DNA of 41,521 nucleotides from Thermomonas sp. GTDB taxonomy: Bacteria > Pseudomonadota > Gammaproteobacteria > Xanthomonadales > Xanthomonadaceae. The position numbers and the translations under genes were made by a program. The notes beneath the pieces were generated by a model. The model did not search any database. It worked only from the letters and a program-made list of their open reading frames with translations, and had not been told where the DNA came from. Of this stretch, positions 1 through 8,127 are shown piece by piece. Every line of letters starts with the position of its first letter. Position 1 is the stretch's first letter. The stretch covers positions 1 to 41,521 of the forward strand of contig NZ_JADZDS010000041.1 in assembly GCF_020850895.1 (NCBI RefSeq). Direction: 5' to 3'.

Positions 1-170
1 CCGAGTTGGCGGGCCAGCCGACGGTAGACGGAAGGCACGTCGATGTCGGCCAAGCCACGCCAATGGATGTCGCCACGCGCCTTGCGCGGATGCGCAGCGC
101 GGACATCCAGCCAGCGTTCGAATTCGGCCCACTCCTGCTGGTGGCGGGCGATGAACTGTTCCTGTCGCAT
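1..170 (-). CDS. SpoIIM family membrane protein, N-terminal part (cut by window edge)
   Basis: Reading leftward from an ATG at 168-170, the frame stays open to the window edge and gives about 56 residues beginning MRQEQFIARHQQEWAEFERW, followed by a short basic stretch and a VYRRLARQL helix. This opening resembles the N terminus of stage II sporulation protein M-like proteins, which in xanthomonads commonly sit directly after an RDD gene. Only 7 bases separate it from the RDD stop codon, so it is very probably the third gene of the same operon. The membrane segments expected of the family lie outside the window. In non-sporulating proteobacteria the function is unknown; the family is only presumed to act with neighbouring MoxR/DUF58/DUF4129 genes, none of which is visible here. 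Confidence 0.7.
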   Translation of the reverse strand, partial: MRQEQFIARHQQEWAEFERWLDVRAAHPRKARGDIHWRGLADIDVPSVYRRLARQL

Positions 171-177
171 CCCGGCC

Positions 178-858
178 TCAGCCCCTGCCCAACAGCCAAC
201 GCGCGATGCCTGAAAGCCGAACCACCCCGGTCTCCCGACTGCCCCCGGACACCGGCGCGACCAGGTCGGCCAGCTCCATCTGGCGCTCCAGGGTGAGGTA
301 GGGCGCACGTTCTGCAAACGCCAGCACGGCAACCTGTTCCTCCGGCCGCAGCGGCATCAACGGTGCCTGCACGTCGCCGATGCTGGGCACCGGCAGCGGC
401 TGCACCGGACGCACATGCACCACCAAGGTCCCGGCCACCAAGTCACCCAGCCGTCGTCCCCAGGGATCGGCAAGACAAGACACCAGTCCGCAGGCATAGC
501 CGAACGGCAGCATGTCCACCGTGCGCAGCAGGTTGCGCACGATCGCCGCCAGCCAACCAACCGGAGAACCGTCGCCGGACACCACCCGCAGGTCGAGCAC
601 GCGTTTGCCGGGCGTCTGTCCGTTCCATAATCCCTCACAGACAATCGGATAACCCCAGAACACCAAGAACAGCATCACCAGGTACACGCCCTGGCCGGCG
701 TTGCCGAGCAGGCCCAACACCATCGAACACACCGACAACAGCGCCATCCGGATCACCAGGTCGATGCACCACGCCAGCGCACGTGGCACCGGCCCCGCCG
801 CCGGCAGGCGCAGGGCGATTCCCTCGGGGGTTTCGAGGACACGGACGGTATCCAACAT
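178..858 (-). CDS. RDD family membrane protein (second of a pair)
   Basis: 226-residue protein with the RDD pattern: an Arg in PRALAWCID followed by Asp in the first membrane helix, then hydrophobic helices near residues 30-55 and 58-75, and the typical QTPGKRVLDLRVV loop near residue 80. After the RDD core (to about residue 150) it carries a soluble tail of about 75 residues rich in Pro and Glu. RDD proteins are small polytopic inner-membrane proteins of mostly unknown role; some are linked to ion or solute transport. The start codon shares one base with the stop codon of the upstream RDD gene (TGATG), so translation is coupled. It forms an operon with the other RDD gene and the SpoIIM-like gene. 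Confidence 0.85.
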   Translation of the reverse strand: MLDTVRVLETPEGIALRLPAAGPVPRALAWCIDLVIRMALLSVCSMVLGLLGNAGQGVYLVMLFLVFWGYPIVCEGLWNGQTPGKRVLDLRVVSGDGSPVGWLAAIVRNLLRTVDMLPFGYACGLVSCLADPWGRRLGDLVAGTLVVHVRPVQPLPVPSIGDVQAPLMPLRPEEQVAVLAFAERAPYLTLERQMELADLVAPVSGGSRETGVVRLSGIARWLLGRG

Positions 859-1409
859 CAGACGTTCACGACGATGGTGTCGGCAAGCAGGTCGTGAAGG
901 CAGCGCTTCTCATCGCCGAAGATGAACAACGGATCGGCCAGGCTGAACAGCCCGCCGACGAAAGGCACCGCCCCAGCCAGCATGGGCACCAGGTAACGCA
1001 GCACCAGCAACCGCCACAGTTCCGCGGGGGCACCATCGCTGCGGACGATGCGGACCTTCATCAGTTTCTTGCCCAAGGTCTGGCCGGTCTTCCATAGCCA
1101 GTAGATCTGGTAGGCGGTGAATCCAAGCACATAGAGGACGAATGCCACGACCACGCCAATCAGCAGCGGCGACTGGAAGGACTCCTGGGTGAGATTCCCC
1201 TGCGATCCCATGTACACGGCCATTCCGATGGCCAAGCCGAACGCCGGCACGCTGACGACCAAGCCGTCGATGAACACCGCAAGCAGGCGCGTCAATCGGT
1301 CCGCCTTGCGCAATCCATCGGGTGGCGCCAGCTCGCCCACTGCGGCGGTCGGCGCCGCATACGGATTGCTTTGGGTGCCATGGAAATCATCGCCTTCCCC
1401 CATCCCCAT
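858..1409 (-). CDS. RDD family membrane protein (first of a pair)
   Basis: 183-residue RDD protein. After a Pro/Ala-rich leader of about 35 residues come RLLAVFIDGLVV (the Arg/Asp signature), further hydrophobic helices, and the hallmark QTLGKKLMKVRIV loop. It shares the fold and GK loop with the downstream RDD protein but lacks that protein's long C-terminal tail. The two adjacent, divergent copies suggest an old duplication or a heteromeric complex. Two in-frame ATGs open the gene (MGMG); the first was taken. It is the first gene of the minus-strand operon RDD-RDD-SpoIIM. No convincing promoter was found in the 76 bases before it. Confidence 0.83.
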   Translation of the reverse strand: MGMGEGDDFHGTQSNPYAAPTAAVGELAPPDGLRKADRLTRLLAVFIDGLVVSVPAFGLAIGMAVYMGSQGNLTQESFQSPLLIGVVVAFVLYVLGFTAYQIYWLWKTGQTLGKKLMKVRIVRSDGAPAELWRLLVLRYLVPMLAGAVPFVGGLFSLADPLFIFGDEKRCLHDLLADTIVVNV

Positions 1410-1485
1410 GCCCCTTACACCCTCCTCGCCCGAGTCGTGGCTACTTTAACCGCTGTGTGCTGCACCGCGAAACATCGACATCGGT

Positions 1486-2028
1486 TCAGCCGCCAGGTTC
1501 GGCGAGATAGGCGTCCTTGAGCCGCACGTAGTGGCTGGCGCTGTAATACAGGGCCTCAATCTCGGCCTCGGACAACTGCCGCACCTTCTTGGCCGGATTG
1601 CCCAGCCACAGTTCGCCTTCACCCACCACCTTGCTCGGCGAGACCAGCGCGCCGGCACCGACGAACGCGTGCTTTTTCACCACCGCGCCGTCGAGCACGA
1701 TCGCACCCATCCCGATCAATGCGGCATCTTCGATCGTGCAGGCATGGATGATCGCCTTGTGGCCGATGGTGACGTCACTGCCGATGCGGGTGGCGAAACC
1801 GCCGCGCCGCAAGTGCGGGCCATCGTGGCTGACATGGATGACGGTGCCGTCCTGGACATTGGTGCGGTCACCGATGCGGATGAAATTGACATCGCCACGA
1901 ACCACGGTGAACGGCCAGATCGACACGTCATCACCCAGTTCCACGTCGCCGGAAACGACCGACAACGGGTCCAGGTAGACGCGCTGGCCAAGGCGGGGCG
2001 CTTGCCCGAGATAAGATCGGATCGGCAT
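1486..2028 (-). CDS. Gamma-carbonic anhydrase family protein (left-handed beta-helix)
   Basis: 180 residues, the usual length for the YrdA/PaaY/CaiE group. Hexapeptide repeats run from about residue 25 to 150 (for example VVSGDVELGDDVSIWPF, IGSDVTIGHKAIIHACTI, LIGMGAIVLDGAVV), giving a left-handed parallel beta-helix. Metal-ligand histidines of the family can be recognised in VIHVSHDG and in IGHKAIIHAC. Members form trimers that bind Zn, Fe or Co at subunit interfaces; some are real carbonic anhydrases, others thioesterases or of unknown function, so activity is not assigned. A TAGAAT box ends 6 bases before the start codon, suggesting a leaderless mRNA. It is transcribed divergently from the aldehyde dehydrogenase at 2067. 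Confidence 0.9.
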   Translation of the reverse strand: MPIRSYLGQAPRLGQRVYLDPLSVVSGDVELGDDVSIWPFTVVRGDVNFIRIGDRTNVQDGTVIHVSHDGPHLRRGGFATRIGSDVTIGHKAIIHACTIEDAALIGMGAIVLDGAVVKKHAFVGAGALVSPSKVVGEGELWLGNPAKKVRQLSEAEIEALYYSASHYVRLKDAYLAEPGG

Positions 2029-2034
2029 GGCTGG

Positions 2035-2059
2035 ATTCTATCCCGGAGCGCACTACACT
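2035..2059. promoter_or_regulatory. Back-to-back -10 elements, divergent gamma-CA / calB promoters
   Basis: On the minus strand TAGAAT (2040-2035) ends 6 bases before the gamma-CA start codon. On the plus strand TACACT (2054-2059) ends 7 bases before the calB ATG at 2067. Transcription from either would begin at or next to the start codon. The -35 regions are weak on both strands, so the call rests on the -10 boxes and their placement. Confidence 0.5.
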
Positions 2060-2066
2060 TCCCGCC

Positions 2067-3479
2067 ATGGATCCCATCCCAAGCACACCCGTCAACACCC
2101 TGCAGCCCACCCTGGAGCGGCTGCGCACGGCGTGGCAGGCGCGCAAGCCGGACTATCGGCAGCGCCACGACGACCTGTCGCGCCTGCGCGCCAACCTCAA
2201 GCGCCGGCTCGACGAGATGGCGCGAATCATCGCCAGCGACTACGGCCACCGCTCGCCGGACGAAACCCGAATCGCCGACGGCATGACCGCGCTGAACGAG
2301 ATCGACCACCTGCTCAAGCACTTGCGGTCGTGGATGCGCCCTCAGCGGGTCGGCGTCGGTTGGCGGTTCTGGCCCGGCAGCGCGCAGGTGCGCACCGTTC
2401 CCTTGGGCGTGGTCGGGGTCATTGCCCCGTGGAACTACCCGGTCAACCTCGCCCTGATCCCGCTCGCCACTGCAATTGCCGCCGGCAACCACGTCTTCCT
2501 CAAGCCCTCCGAACACACACCGCGCACCAGCGCCTTCCTGCGCGACTTGCTCAACAGCACCTTCCCGGAAGACCGGGTGGCCATCGCACTGGGTGGTCCA
2601 GAGGTGGGCGCAGCGTTCTCGGCCCTGCCGTTCGATCACCTGGTGTTCACCGGTTCCACCGCGGTCGGTCGCAAGGTGATGGCCGCCGCCGCCCCCAACC
2701 TCACCCCGGTGACGCTGGAACTGGGTGGCAAGTCGCCGGCGCTGGTCTGCGACGACTACCCGATCGAGAAAGCCGCGGCCCGCATCGCCACCGGCAAATG
2801 GTTCAACTGCGGCCAGACCTGCATCGCCCCCGACTACGTGCTGGTGCCCAAATCCAAGCGCGACGCACTGGTGGCCGCGCTGCGCAAGGAAGTCCACCAG
2901 CGCTACGGCGAGAAGTTCGAGAACCTCGACGACTACACCCGGATCATCAACGCAGGCCAGTACGCGAGACTGCGTGGCTATCTGGACGACGCCCGCGTAC
3001 GCAAGGTCGAACGCGTCACCCTGGCTGGCCACTCCGATCCCGACCAGCGCGTCATGCCACCCACCCTGCTGCTGGATCCACCGGACGATTCCCTGGTCAT
3101 GCAGGACGAGATCTTCGGCCCGCTGCTGCCGATCAAGGGCTACCGCACGCTTGATGAAGCGATCGCCTACATCAACGCACGGGAGCGGCCGTTGGCGCTG
3201 TATCCCTTCAGCAACGACCGCGCCACCGTCGAACGCATCCTCAAGGACATCCTGGCAGGCGGGGTATCGGTCAACGACACCCTGTTCCATTTCGCCATCA
3301 CCACCCTTCCGTTCGGCGGCGTCGGCGCCAGTGGCATGGGTGCCTACCACGCCCGCGCCGGCTTCGATGCCCTGAGCAAGCAGTTGCCGGTGTTCCGACA
3401 GGCCGGCTTCACCGGCGGCGACCGTCTCAAGCCGCCCTACGCGAAAGCACAGTGGCTGATCGACTTGATCGTCCGCTGA
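2067..3479 (+). CDS. calB: Coniferyl-aldehyde-dehydrogenase-like NAD(P)+ aldehyde dehydrogenase
   Basis: 470-residue soluble aldehyde dehydrogenase of the short class lacking the usual long N terminus, as in CalB and other class 3-like enzymes. Visible signatures: the cofactor-binding APWNYPVNLAL near 120, FTGSTAVGRKV near 194, the general base Glu218 in LELGGKSP, the catalytic Cys252 in NCGQTCIAPDY, and EIFGPLLPI. The C terminus FGGVGASGMGAYH is typical. The expected reaction is oxidation of an aldehyde to its acid; coniferyl aldehyde is the named substrate of the family, but medium-chain aldehydes are also likely, and the substrate cannot be read from sequence. No aromatic catabolic genes are nearby. 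The start is close to a TACACT box, consistent with a leaderless transcript. Confidence 0.88.
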   Translation: MDPIPSTPVNTLQPTLERLRTAWQARKPDYRQRHDDLSRLRANLKRRLDEMARIIASDYGHRSPDETRIADGMTALNEIDHLLKHLRSWMRPQRVGVGWRFWPGSAQVRTVPLGVVGVIAPWNYPVNLALIPLATAIAAGNHVFLKPSEHTPRTSAFLRDLLNSTFPEDRVAIALGGPEVGAAFSALPFDHLVFTGSTAVGRKVMAAAAPNLTPVTLELGGKSPALVCDDYPIEKAAARIATGKWFNCGQTCIAPDYVLVPKSKRDALVAALRKEVHQRYGEKFENLDDYTRIINAGQYARLRGYLDDARVRKVERVTLAGHSDPDQRVMPPTLLLDPPDDSLVMQDEIFGPLLPIKGYRTLDEAIAYINARERPLALYPFSNDRATVERILKDILAGGVSVNDTLFHFAITTLPFGGVGASGMGAYHARAGFDALSKQLPVFRQAGFTGGDRLKPPYAKAQWLIDLIVR

Positions 3480-3573
3480 CTGCGTTCCACGGGGGACTCG
3501 TTCCCCGCGCACCCGAGCAGCAACGACAGGTTCCGTAGACAACGCGACCGTGGTCGCACACGACACTGAGTTC

Positions 3574-4671
3574 ATGTCCCTGCCAGCGGCCCCGATCGAC
3601 TACGCGAAACTCGCCGCCAACATCAAGCGCTGGGCGCGCGAGTTCGGCTTTGCCGACGCCGGCATCACCGACATCGACCTGGGTGACGCCGCCGAGGGAT
3701 TGCGGGCATTCCTCGCCGCCGGCCACCACGGCGACATGCACTGGCTGGACGAACGCGCGCACCTGCGCACGCATCCGGATGAACTGCATCCGGGCACGCT
3801 GCGGGTGATCAGCCTGCGCATGGATTACGCGCCACCCGACATCAAGAATGCGTGGGATGTGCTCCGCGACGACGGTCGCGCCTACATCTCACGCTATTCG
3901 CTGGGCCGTGACTACCACCGAATGATCCGCAGGCGACTGCAGAGATTCGCAGACCACATCCAGTCCAGCATCGGGCACTTCGGCTATCGGGTGTTCTGCG
4001 ATTCCGCGCCAATCATGGAAAAACCGCTGGCGCAGAAAGCCGGCCTCGGCTGGCGCGGCAAGCACACGCTCACCCTGTCGCGCAGTGGCGGCTCGTATTT
4101 CTTTCTCGGCGAAATCCTCACCGACCTGCCGTTGCCCATCGATGCGCCGGTGCCCAACCACTGCGGCAGCTGCACCCGCTGCATCGACATCTGCCCCACC
4201 GCCGCCATCATCGCACCGTACAAACTCGATGCCCGCCGCTGCATCACCTACCTCAACATCGAGCACAAGGGTTCGATCGACCCAGAATTGCGACCGCTGA
4301 TGGGCAACCGCATCTTCGGCTGCGACGACTGTCAGCTCATTTGCCCGTGGAACAAGTACGCCAAGGTCACCGTCGAGCCCGATTTCGCATCCCGCCACGG
4401 CCTCGACCATGCCCGCCTGATCGACCTGTTCGGCTGGAATGAGGCCACCTACCTCGACAAGACCGAAGGCATGGCCCTGCGCCGCGCCGGCCATGAAAGC
4501 TGGCTGCGCAACATCGCCATTGCCCTGGGCAACGCCGCCTACGCACAAGCGGTCGTGGACGCCCTCAACACCCGCCTCGACCATCCTTCCGAGGTGGTGC
4601 GCGAACATGTGCAGTGGGCGCTGGCCCAACAGGAAGAAAAGCGCCGGAAAGCCAATGGAATCCTCCCATGA
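3574..4671 (+). CDS. queG: Epoxyqueuosine reductase
   Basis: Performs the last step of queuosine synthesis on tRNA: reduction of epoxyqueuosine at the wobble base, using cobalamin and two [4Fe-4S] clusters. From the chosen ATG the protein has 365 residues. Features in order: an N-terminal cobalamin-binding region, the family's catalytic Asp at about 143 in FCDSAPIMEKPLA, the ferredoxin-like cluster motif C197-C200-C203-C207 (CGSCTRCIDICPT) with the partner cysteines C223 and C250/C253/C257 (CDDCQLICPWN), and C-terminal HEAT-like helices. An in-frame GTG at 3550 would add 8 residues; the ATG is preferred because the protein then begins MSLPAAPIDY, as I recall for relatives. It overlaps xth by ATGA. 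Confidence 0.93.
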   Translation: MSLPAAPIDYAKLAANIKRWAREFGFADAGITDIDLGDAAEGLRAFLAAGHHGDMHWLDERAHLRTHPDELHPGTLRVISLRMDYAPPDIKNAWDVLRDDGRAYISRYSLGRDYHRMIRRRLQRFADHIQSSIGHFGYRVFCDSAPIMEKPLAQKAGLGWRGKHTLTLSRSGGSYFFLGEILTDLPLPIDAPVPNHCGSCTRCIDICPTAAIIAPYKLDARRCITYLNIEHKGSIDPELRPLMGNRIFGCDDCQLICPWNKYAKVTVEPDFASRHGLDHARLIDLFGWNEATYLDKTEGMALRRAGHESWLRNIAIALGNAAYAQAVVDALNTRLDHPSEVVREHVQWALAQQEEKRRKANGILP

Positions 4672-5441
4672 AAATCGCCAGCTGGAACGTCAATTCCCTC
4701 AACGTGCGGCTCCCGCAATTGCTGGATTGGCTGCGTGAGTTCCAGCCGGATGTGGTGGGGCTGCAGGAAACGAAGCTGGAGGATCACCGCTTCCCGGAGG
4801 ATGCACTGTTGGAGGCCGGCTACCGCAGCGTGTTCCATGGGCAGAAGACCTACAACGGCGTGGCGATCCTGGCGCGGTATCCGATGGCAGACGCGCAGAT
4901 TGCGATTCCCGGTTTCGACGATGTGCAGGCGCGGGCGATCGCAGCGACGGTCAACGGCGTGCGCATCATCAACCTGTACGTGGTCAACGGTCAGGACGTC
5001 GGTACCGACAAGTACGACTACAAGCTGCGCTGGCTGGACGCGGTGCACGGCTGGTTGGCCGATGAATTGAACGCGCATCCGCAGTTGGTGGTGCTGGGTG
5101 ATTTCAATATCGCCCCGGACGATCGCGACGTGCCGGATGCACAGGTTTGGAACGACGAGCACATCCTCACCTCGACAGCGGAACGCGCTGCGCTGCAACG
5201 CCTGCTCGCGCTGGGCCTGCACGACGGGCTGCGCCTGTTGCATGACGATGCTGCGCTGTTCAGCTGGTGGGACTACCGGCAGGCCGCGTTCCGTCGCAAC
5301 CTCGGCCTGCGCATCGATCTCACGCTCGTCTCGGATGCGCTGAAAGATCGCATCGAAGCCGTGGGCATCGACAAGACCCCGCGCAGCTGGGAGCGTCCCA
5401 GCGACCATGCCCCAGCGTGGGTGCAGCTCACTCTGGGGTAA
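4668..5441 (+). CDS. xth: Exodeoxyribonuclease III
   Basis: 257-residue member of the exonuclease/endonuclease/phosphatase superfamily, a Mg-dependent AP endonuclease and 3'-5' exonuclease of base excision repair. Motifs: MKIASWNVNSLNVR at the start, metal-binding Glu34 in LQETKLED, YNGVAIL, VVNGQDVGTDKYDYKLRW, the active-site LGDFNIAPDDRD, and the closing SDHAPAWVQL with the catalytic His. The start was placed at the ATG overlapping the queG stop (ATGA), because an in-frame extension to 4614 would only read through queG in another frame and add residues without family likeness. It is translationally coupled to queG; the pairing is probably housekeeping rather than functional. Confidence 0.93.
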   Translation: MKIASWNVNSLNVRLPQLLDWLREFQPDVVGLQETKLEDHRFPEDALLEAGYRSVFHGQKTYNGVAILARYPMADAQIAIPGFDDVQARAIAATVNGVRIINLYVVNGQDVGTDKYDYKLRWLDAVHGWLADELNAHPQLVVLGDFNIAPDDRDVPDAQVWNDEHILTSTAERAALQRLLALGLHDGLRLLHDDAALFSWWDYRQAAFRRNLGLRIDLTLVSDALKDRIEAVGIDKTPRSWERPSDHAPAWVQLTLG

Positions 5442-5450
5442 TCATTTCTC

Positions 5451-5473
5451 GTCGTTCCCGCGAAAGCGGGAAC
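5451..5473 (+). repeat. REP-like palindrome, single unit
   Basis: GTCGTTCCCGCGAAAGCGGG followed by AAC, a short hairpin (TTCCCGC/GCGGGAA) immediately after xth. The same core recurs at 5517, 11764, 11808, 11964 and 33056. Confidence 0.8.
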
Positions 5474-5516
5474 CGAATGGCCCTCCGCTTCAAATCTGCG
5501 TGCGTCATGCTTTCTT

Positions 5517-5611
5517 GTCGTTCCCGCGAAAGCGGGAACCCATGGACGTTGTCTTTGAGCCGTGATGATCGCGGGTACGTCCATGGATGCCCGCCTTCGC
5601 GGGCATGACGA
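5517..5611. repeat. Inverted pair of REP-like units (BIME-like)
   Basis: One unit (5517-5539) is followed by CCATGGACGT. After a 28-base spacer come the mirror ACGTCCATGG and a second, inverted unit (ATGCCCGCCTTCGCGGGCAT, 5587-5606, then GACGA). The whole block can fold as a large stem with two hairpin heads. It lies between xth and rsmG, where it could stop transcription or protect the upstream mRNA end. No REP-associated transposase gene is in the window. Confidence 0.75.
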
Positions 5612-5675
5612 AGAACAAAGAGTTCTGCGCAAGAACAGGCCCTGATGGCCAAATCTTCCCTGCCCGCATCACTTC

Positions 5676-5681
5676 TACAAT
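5676..5681 (+). promoter_or_regulatory. -10 element TACAAT directly before rsmG
   Basis: TACAAT ends 6 bases before the rsmG ATG at 5688, so the mRNA would begin at the start codon. No good -35 hexamer is seen 16-18 bases upstream, and no Shine-Dalgarno sequence precedes the ATG, which supports leaderless translation. Confidence 0.5.
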
Positions 5682-5687
5682 ACCGGC

Positions 5688-6326
5688 ATGCACGATGCAC
5701 TTCGCCCCGAATTGGAAGCCGGCCTGCGTCGCTTCGGGCTGGATCCCGCGCTGGCCACGCCGCTGCTGGATTACCTGGCGCTGCTGGCGCGCTGGAACGC
5801 CGCCTACAACCTGACCGCGATCCGCAACCCGCGCCAGATGCTGACCAAGCACCTGCTCGATTCGCTGGCGATGCAGCCGTTCGTGGCCGATCTGAACACA
5901 TTGGCCGACCTCGGTACCGGCCCCGGCCTACCCGGGATTCCGCTGGCCATCGCCACGCCGACGCTTGCCGTCACCCTGGTCGAAAGCAATGGCAAGAAGG
6001 CGCGGTTCCTGCGCGAGGCAGTGCGCAAGCTGGCATTGACGAACGTGACCGTGGCCGAGTCGCGGATCGAAGCCTTCCAGCCCGGCACGACCTTCGATGC
6101 GATCACCGCACGCGCACTCGCCACTTTGCCGCTGATCCTGCAACTGGGTGGCCACCTGCTCGGCGTCGACGGCCATTTGCTGGCGATGAAGGCCGCCGAC
6201 TTCGAGGCCGAACTCGCCACCCTGCCGGCCGGTTGGTGCGTGCAGGCCATCCATCCACTGCAGGTGCCCGGACTGGACGGCCAGCGCCATCTGGTGGACA
6301 TCGCCCGCGCCCCGGTTGCGGCATAA
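5688..6326 (+). CDS. rsmG: 16S rRNA (guanine527-N7)-methyltransferase RsmG
   Basis: 212-residue class I SAM methyltransferase (formerly GidB) that makes m7G527 in 16S rRNA; loss of the family enzyme gives low-level streptomycin resistance. Signatures: the N-terminal helix bundle ending in [13 protein letters not shown], the TKHLLDSLA segment, the SAM loop [17 protein letters not shown] near residue 75, [15 protein letters not shown], and the late motif [13 protein letters not shown]. The length matches the family. It is followed after 55 bases by parA, the conserved gidB-parA-parB arrangement seen in many bacteria. A -10 box abuts its start codon. Confidence 0.95.
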   Translation: MHDALRPELEAGLRRFGLDPALATPLLDYLALLARWNAAYNLTAIRNPRQMLTKHLLDSLAMQPFVADLNTLADLGTGPGLPGIPLAIATPTLAVTLVESNGKKARFLREAVRKLALTNVTVAESRIEAFQPGTTFDAITARALATLPLILQLGGHLLGVDGHLLAMKAADFEAELATLPAGWCVQAIHPLQVPGLDGQRHLVDIARAPVAA

Positions 6327-6381
6327 TCAGCGGTTCCCGCACCGTTCCGGCCGCGGCAATCCCCCAGGAAGCGCACGCCGC

Positions 6382-7176
6382 ATGGCCCGCATCATCGCCA
6401 TCGCCAATCAGAAGGGCGGGGTCGGCAAGACCACCACCGCCGTCAACCTCGCCGCCGCGCTGGCGCGCACGCCGCAGCGCGTGCTGCTGGTCGATCTCGA
6501 CCCGCAGGGCAATGCCACCATGGGCAGCGGGATCGACAAGCGCGAACTCGACACCTCGGTCACCAATGTCCTGCTGGGCGAGGCCGCGATCGGCAAGACC
6601 ATCTTGCAGACTGAGGAAGTCTACGACCTGCTGCCCGGCAATATCGACCTGACCGCCGCCGAGATCCAGCTGATGGATCTCGACAAGCGCGAATTGCGCC
6701 TGAAACACGCGCTGGAAATCTCGCGCAGCAAGTACGACTTCATCCTGATCGATTGTCCGCCGGCACTCTCGCTGCTGACCCTCAACGCACTCACCGCGTC
6801 CGATTCGGTGCTGGTGCCGATGCAGTGCGAGTACTACGCGCTGGAAGGCCTGACCGCACTGCTGCAGACCATCGACGCGCTGAAAGCGAAGCTCAACCCC
6901 AACCTCGAAATCGAGGGCGTGCTGCGCACCATGTTCGACGTGCGCAACAACCTCGCCAATGCGGTCTCGACGGAACTGACCAACCATTTCGGCGAACTGG
7001 TGTTCCGCACCATCATCCCGCGTAATGTGCGACTGGCGGAAGCGCCCAGCCACGGCCGCAGCATCGTCGGTTACGACAAGGCCAGCCGCGGCGGAATCGC
7101 GTATCTTGGGCTGGCGGGGGAAGTGCTGCGCCGCCAGCGCGAGCGCATGCAGAAGGCGAAGGAGAGAGCGGAATGA
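6382..7176 (+). CDS. parA: Chromosome partitioning ATPase ParA (Soj-like)
   Basis: 264 residues, the length of chromosomal (short, HTH-less) ParA. Deviant Walker A NQKGGVGKTTTAVNLAAAL with the signature lysine at the N terminus, LVDLDPQGNATMG (Walker A'), FILIDCPPALSLLTLNAL (Walker B), and the late NVRLAEAPSHG motif. It is an ATP-dependent dimer that binds DNA non-specifically and, with ParB-parS, moves replication origins. The ATG at 6382 is preferred over an in-frame start at 6316 because MARIIAIANQKGG is the standard family opening and AGGAAG lies about 10 bases upstream. The parB start overlaps its stop by ATGA. No full parS site was found in the window. Confidence 0.95.
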   Translation: MARIIAIANQKGGVGKTTTAVNLAAALARTPQRVLLVDLDPQGNATMGSGIDKRELDTSVTNVLLGEAAIGKTILQTEEVYDLLPGNIDLTAAEIQLMDLDKRELRLKHALEISRSKYDFILIDCPPALSLLTLNALTASDSVLVPMQCEYYALEGLTALLQTIDALKAKLNPNLEIEGVLRTMFDVRNNLANAVSTELTNHFGELVFRTIIPRNVRLAEAPSHGRSIVGYDKASRGGIAYLGLAGEVLRRQRERMQKAKERAE

Positions 7177-8114
7177 TGGCCAGCCGGAAGCCCGAGAAAA
7201 GCTCGACGAAGAAGCCGGTGCTTGGCCGGGGGCTCAATGCACTGCTCGGAAACATGGAGACCGCTGCCTCAGGGGTGCTGGAAGCGCAACCCGACGATGC
7301 GCTGCTGACGCTGCCGGTGGACGCGATGGTGCCGGGCAAGTACCAGCCTCGTCGCACCATCGACGATGCCAAGCTGGACGAGTTGACCGCTTCGATCAAG
7401 GTCCAGGGCGTGATCCAGCCGATCGTGGTGCGCGAGCGCAAGGGCGCCGACGGCAAAGGCAAGCGCACTTACGAAATCATCGCCGGTGAGCGCCGCTGGC
7501 GCGCAAGCCAGCGCGCTGGGCTGCGCGAAATCCCGGCGGTGGTGCGCGAGGTCGATGACCGCACCGTGGTCGCCATCGCGCTGATCGAGAACATCCAGCG
7601 CGAGGATCTCAACCCGCTGGAAGAAGCACAGGCGCTGCAACGGCTGATCGATGAATTCGACCTCACCCACGCCGCAGCCGCCGAAACGGTGGGACGCTCC
7701 CGCGCTGCGGTGAGCAATCTACTGCGCCTACTGGAGCTCCCGGAGGCGGTACGCCTGCTTGTGCGCGACGGTTCCATCGAAATGGGCCATGCCCGCGCGC
7801 TGCTGCCGCTGGCCGAGCCGATGGCGATTTCCCTTGCCCGGCAAGCCGCAACGGAAGGTTGGTCGGTGCGACAGGTGGAATACCGGGTGCAGGAGCTGGG
7901 CGCCGGCAAGCTGCCGGCAAACGGCAAGCGCAAGCCGCCCAAGGCGCGCACCCCACAGGCCGACATCGCCGCGCTGGAACGCGAACTGTCGGACACGCTG
8001 GGCAGCAAGGTCAACGTGCTCAACGGCCGCGGCAACAAGGGCAAACTGGTGATCCACTACGCCGGTCTCGACGCCCTCGACGGCGTGCTGGAGCGGCTGC
8101 GCCGCAAGCCGTGA
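7173..8114 (+). CDS. parB: Chromosome partitioning protein ParB (CTPase/clamp, parS-binding)
   Basis: 313 residues. After a basic tail with the conserved LGRGLNALLG (the ParA-stimulating end) comes the ParB/Srx CTPase domain with YQPRR, the GERRWRASQRAGL box and ENIQREDLNPLEEAQAL. A helix-turn-helix centre (HAAAAETVGRSRAAVSNLLRLLELP) recognises parS, and the C-terminal dimerisation segment follows a basic linker near residue 245. ParB loads at parS, slides as a CTP-dependent clamp and organises the origin region. Translation is coupled to parA (ATGA). Thirteen bases separate it from the next gene, so co-transcription with the glycosyltransferase is likely although the functions differ. Confidence 0.95.
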   Translation: MMASRKPEKSSTKKPVLGRGLNALLGNMETAASGVLEAQPDDALLTLPVDAMVPGKYQPRRTIDDAKLDELTASIKVQGVIQPIVVRERKGADGKGKRTYEIIAGERRWRASQRAGLREIPAVVREVDDRTVVAIALIENIQREDLNPLEEAQALQRLIDEFDLTHAAAAETVGRSRAAVSNLLRLLELPEAVRLLVRDGSIEMGHARALLPLAEPMAISLARQAATEGWSVRQVEYRVQELGAGKLPANGKRKPPKARTPQADIAALERELSDTLGSKVNVLNGRGNKGKLVIHYAGLDALDGVLERLRRKP

Positions 8115-8127
8115 GCCAGCGCGCGCC

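Noticed and set aside
1716-3575. A 619-codon minus-strand open frame across calB
   Set aside because: Antisense to calB, and its end is the gamma-CA gene in another frame. No motif found.
5442-5687. CRISPR array from repeated palindromes
   Set aside because: Units are few, unevenly spaced and in both orientations, with no spacers or cas genes; they are REP-like.
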